From Jiangella muralis (GTDB lineage: Bacteria > Actinomycetota > Actinomycetes > Jiangellales > Jiangellaceae): a stretch of DNA of 64,000 bases. Numbering within the stretch: position 1 is the first letter of the stretch; every line of letters begins with the position of its first letter. The stretch covers positions 124,001 through 188,000 of the forward strand of contig NZ_LFXL01000027.1 of assembly GCF_001270745.1 (NCBI RefSeq), given 5' to 3'. The notes under the pieces are model-generated. The model made no database searches. It worked only from the letters and a program-made list of their open reading frames with translations, and was not told where the DNA came from. Positions 62,138 through 64,000 of this stretch are shown here, one piece after another. The position numbers and the translations under genes are program-made.

Positions 62138-63381
62138 GCGCGGACGAGTTGAGCGTCGACGGCGCGCGCCTGCGCCAGACGCTGGAGACCCTGGCCGGCT
62201 TCGGCGCCGAGGCATCCGGGGGCGTGACCCGGACCAGCTTCTCCCCCGCCGACACCGCGGCGCGGGCGTGGCTGCGCGACCAGTGCGAGGCGTCCGGCCT
62301 GCGGCTGCGGACCGACGGCATCGGCAACGTGTTCGTGACCGTGCCGGCGCCGGACGCGCCGGAGTCGGCGCCGGTGTGGACCGGCTCGCACATCGACAGC
62401 GTCCCCGACGGCGGCCGCTTCGACGGCGCACTGGGCAGCATGGCGGCGCTCGAGGTCGCCCGCCGGCTGGCGGAGTCGCGGCTCCCGCTGCGCCGGCCGG
62501 TCGAGATGGTGGTGTTCGCCGACGAGGAGGGCTGCTACCACCATCTCCTCGGCTCCACCGCGCTCGTGCGGTCCTATGCGCCCGACGAGCTGGAGCGGCT
62601 CCGCGGCCGCGACGGAGACCGGCTGGCCGACGCGCTCGGGGCCGCCGGCCTGGACGTCGACGCGGCCACCAGGACGGCGGTGCCGGCCGGGTCCGTGCAC
62701 GCCTTCGTCGAGCTGCACATCGAACAGGGCGCCGTCCTCGAGTCGGCGGGAGTGGACATCGGCGTCGTGACGTCGATCGTCGGGATGGGCGGTGGCTCGC
62801 TGGAGTTCGAGGGCCGGGCCGACCACGCCGGCACCACTCCGATGACGCTGCGTCGCGACCCCTTGCGAGGAGCCGGCGAGTTCCTGGCCGGGCTGCCGGC
62901 CGTGACCGCGTCGATCAGCGACACCGCCGTCGCGACCTGCGGGATCATCGCCGTCGAGCCCGGCGGCGCCAACGTCGTCCCGTCCGTCGCACGGCTGCAG
63001 CTCGACTTCCGGGACGTGCGGCGTTCGTCGATCGAGGCCCTGGAGCAGGCACTGGTCGGCGCGGCCCGGCGCGCTGCCGCCACCCATGACCTGGAGGTCA
63101 GGTACACCCGCGACAGCATCACCGACCCCGCACCGCTCGACCCGCGCCTCCAGGACCTGATCGAGTCGGTGGGCTCGGCCCTGGGGCACACGACGATGCG
63201 GCTGCCTTCCGGGGCCGGCCACGACTCGCAGAACCTGAGCCGGCTCGCGCCCACCGGGATGATCTTCATCCCGAGCACCGGCGGGCGCAGCCACTCACCG
63301 GCCGAGCACAGCAGCTGGGAGGACGTCGAGCGAGGGGCGAACGTCCTGTTGCGGACCGTCGCCGCACTCGCGACCGAGTGA
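62134..63381 (+). CDS. M20-family Zn-dependent amidase (N-carbamoyl-L-amino-acid hydrolase/allantoate amidohydrolase type)
   Basis: A 415-residue enzyme. The two-metal site is visible in GSHIDSVPDGGRFDGALG and VFADEEGCYHHLLGS; the dimerisation domain has ELHIEQGAVLE and GRADHAGTTPM. SGAGHDSQNLSRLAPTGMIF and SHSPAEHSSWEDVERGANVL complete the family pattern. It removes a carbamoyl or similar group from an N-carbamoyl amino acid or an allantoate-like ureide. With the hydantoin-type racemase and amidohydrolase upstream it would form a hydantoinase-like route. It is the last gene of the operon. Confidence 0.88.
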   Translation: MSADELSVDGARLRQTLETLAGFGAEASGGVTRTSFSPADTAARAWLRDQCEASGLRLRTDGIGNVFVTVPAPDAPESAPVWTGSHIDSVPDGGRFDGALGSMAALEVARRLAESRLPLRRPVEMVVFADEEGCYHHLLGSTALVRSYAPDELERLRGRDGDRLADALGAAGLDVDAATRTAVPAGSVHAFVELHIEQGAVLESAGVDIGVVTSIVGMGGGSLEFEGRADHAGTTPMTLRRDPLRGAGEFLAGLPAVTASISDTAVATCGIIAVEPGGANVVPSVARLQLDFRDVRRSSIEALEQALVGAARRAAATHDLEVRYTRDSITDPAPLDPRLQDLIESVGSALGHTTMRLPSGAGHDSQNLSRLAPTGMIFIPSTGGRSHSPAEHSSWEDVERGANVLLRTVAALATE

Positions 63382-63388
63382 CCCGAGG

Positions 63389-64000
63389 TCAGACGGTGTG
63401 CCGGGGCACCCAGCGGGCCATCAGTGCCGCCGCGACGAAGGCGACGGCCCCCGCGGTCGCGATGGCGGCGCCCAGCGTGGCCGTTGCCGTCACGACGCTC
63501 ACGAGCACCGGGCCGACCCCGTTCCCGACGTCGGCGAACAACCGCCACGCCCCCAGGAACGTCGCGCGGCTGGCGTCCGGCGAGAGGTCCGAACCGATCG
63601 TCATGATGATGCCGCTGCCCAGCCCGTTGCCGAACCCCATCAGCAGCGCCACCGCCGTGTACGTCCCGGCCCCACTGGTCAGCGGCAGCAACACCAGCGA
63701 GAGGCCGAGCAGCAGCATCGACGGGACGACGATCCGGCGGCGGCCGAAGCGGTCCATCGCGTAGCCGGCCGGGTAGAAGATCAGCATCTCCACCGCGCCC
63801 GAGACGCCGAACAGCAGGCTCACCGTCGCCGGGTCCAGGCCGATGTGCTCGCCCCACAGCGGGATCGCCACCAGACGCGACGCCCGCGCCGCCTCCACCA
63901 GCAACGCCCCGACGCCCAGCGTCCGCAGCACGGGCACATGCCGGCGGATGATCCGGGCCGTGCCGTCCGGCTGTCGCGGTAGCGCCGCCCGGCCGCTCGC
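63389..64000 (-). CDS. MFS transporter, partial (5' end beyond window)
   Basis: The frame is open to the last base of the window, so only about 200 C-terminal residues are seen. They form the second half of a major facilitator: six helices, with the intracellular loop YAMDRFGRRRIVVPSMLLLG between the second and third visible helices. The reading frame upstream (GRAALPRQPDGTARIIRRH) is the polar central loop. It converges on the M20 hydrolase gene (7 bp) and may be unrelated or export an end product. Confidence 0.85.
   Translation of the reverse strand, partial: ASGRAALPRQPDGTARIIRRHVPVLRTLGVGALLVEAARASRLVAIPLWGEHIGLDPATVSLLFGVSGAVEMLIFYPAGYAMDRFGRRRIVVPSMLLLGLSLVLLPLTSGAGTYTAVALLMGFGNGLGSGIIMTIGSDLSPDASRATFLGAWRLFADVGNGVGPVLVSVVTATATLGAAIATAGAVAFVAAALMARWVPRHTV

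Overview
The window is very GC-rich (coding third positions almost all G or C), uses many GTG starts and ATGA/GTGA start-stop overlaps, and carries actinobacterial hallmarks: an LPXTG-anchored thioester adhesin, a B12-riboswitch-controlled class I ribonucleotide reductase, a DesK/DesR-like pair and an Lrp regulator with duplicated domains. It is most likely the chromosome of a mycelial or soil actinomycete; genus cannot be fixed from sequence alone (a Jiangella-like organism is only a guess). No tRNA, rRNA, CRISPR array, transposase or prophage was seen, so this is ordinary chromosome with a few accessory islands.

Layout. 1-5.5 kb: end of a phenylacetate-type beta-oxidation operon (a 3-hydroxyacyl-CoA dehydrogenase/PaaI fusion, then a PaaJ/PcaF thiolase) converging on a branched-chain 2-oxoacid dehydrogenase operon (E1alpha-E1beta-E2). 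5.8-7.1 kb: surface thioester adhesin. 7.3-11.3 kb: acyl-CoA thioesterase, two-component system, MntH. 11.3-15.3 kb: nrdAB with Phe in place of the radical Tyr in NrdB, preceded by a cobalamin riboswitch and probable NrdR boxes. 15.4-19.9 kb: DMT exporter, then a compact locus of two tiny exported peptides (both ending in Tyr-Cys-Cys) around an XRE-TPR regulator, which looks like an undescribed peptide-signalling system, then an aminotransferase and a holin-like membrane protein. 20-25.7 kb: tyrosine phosphatase, fructosamine kinase, ABC exporter and small enzymes. 25.8-28.7 kb: thiamine synthesis (thiE divergent from a TPP-riboswitch thiO-thiS-thiG operon). 28.8-35.5 kb: HAD phosphatase, ArsR-SulP pair, DinB-like protein, Fic enzyme, AlaX editing protein, succinate-semialdehyde dehydrogenase. 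35.5-44.8 kb: a single 3109-residue secreted subtilase with a beta-propeller and five ~374-residue super-repeats. 45-53 kb: GlxA-like regulator, cupin, nitroreductase, a structured non-coding interval (two long hairpins around a G4 motif), a RecB-like nuclease-helicase, TauE/SafE permease, MazG-like enzyme and a DUF4862 protein. 53-63.4 kb: an Lrp-regulated catabolic island (oxidoreductase, M19 dipeptidase, CapA-like protein, amidohydrolase, hydantoin-type racemase, membrane protein, two-part Na+/solute symporter, M20 hydrolase), ending in a truncated MFS transporter.

Working logic. The first 5.5 kb feed CoA-thioester and branched-chain carbon into central metabolism. Cofactor supply is RNA-sensed (B12 for nrdAB, TPP for thiOSG). 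The 54-63 kb island appears to import and hydrolyse a modified, cyclic or D-amino-acid-containing compound. Function calls rest on motif reading only; no database search was possible.
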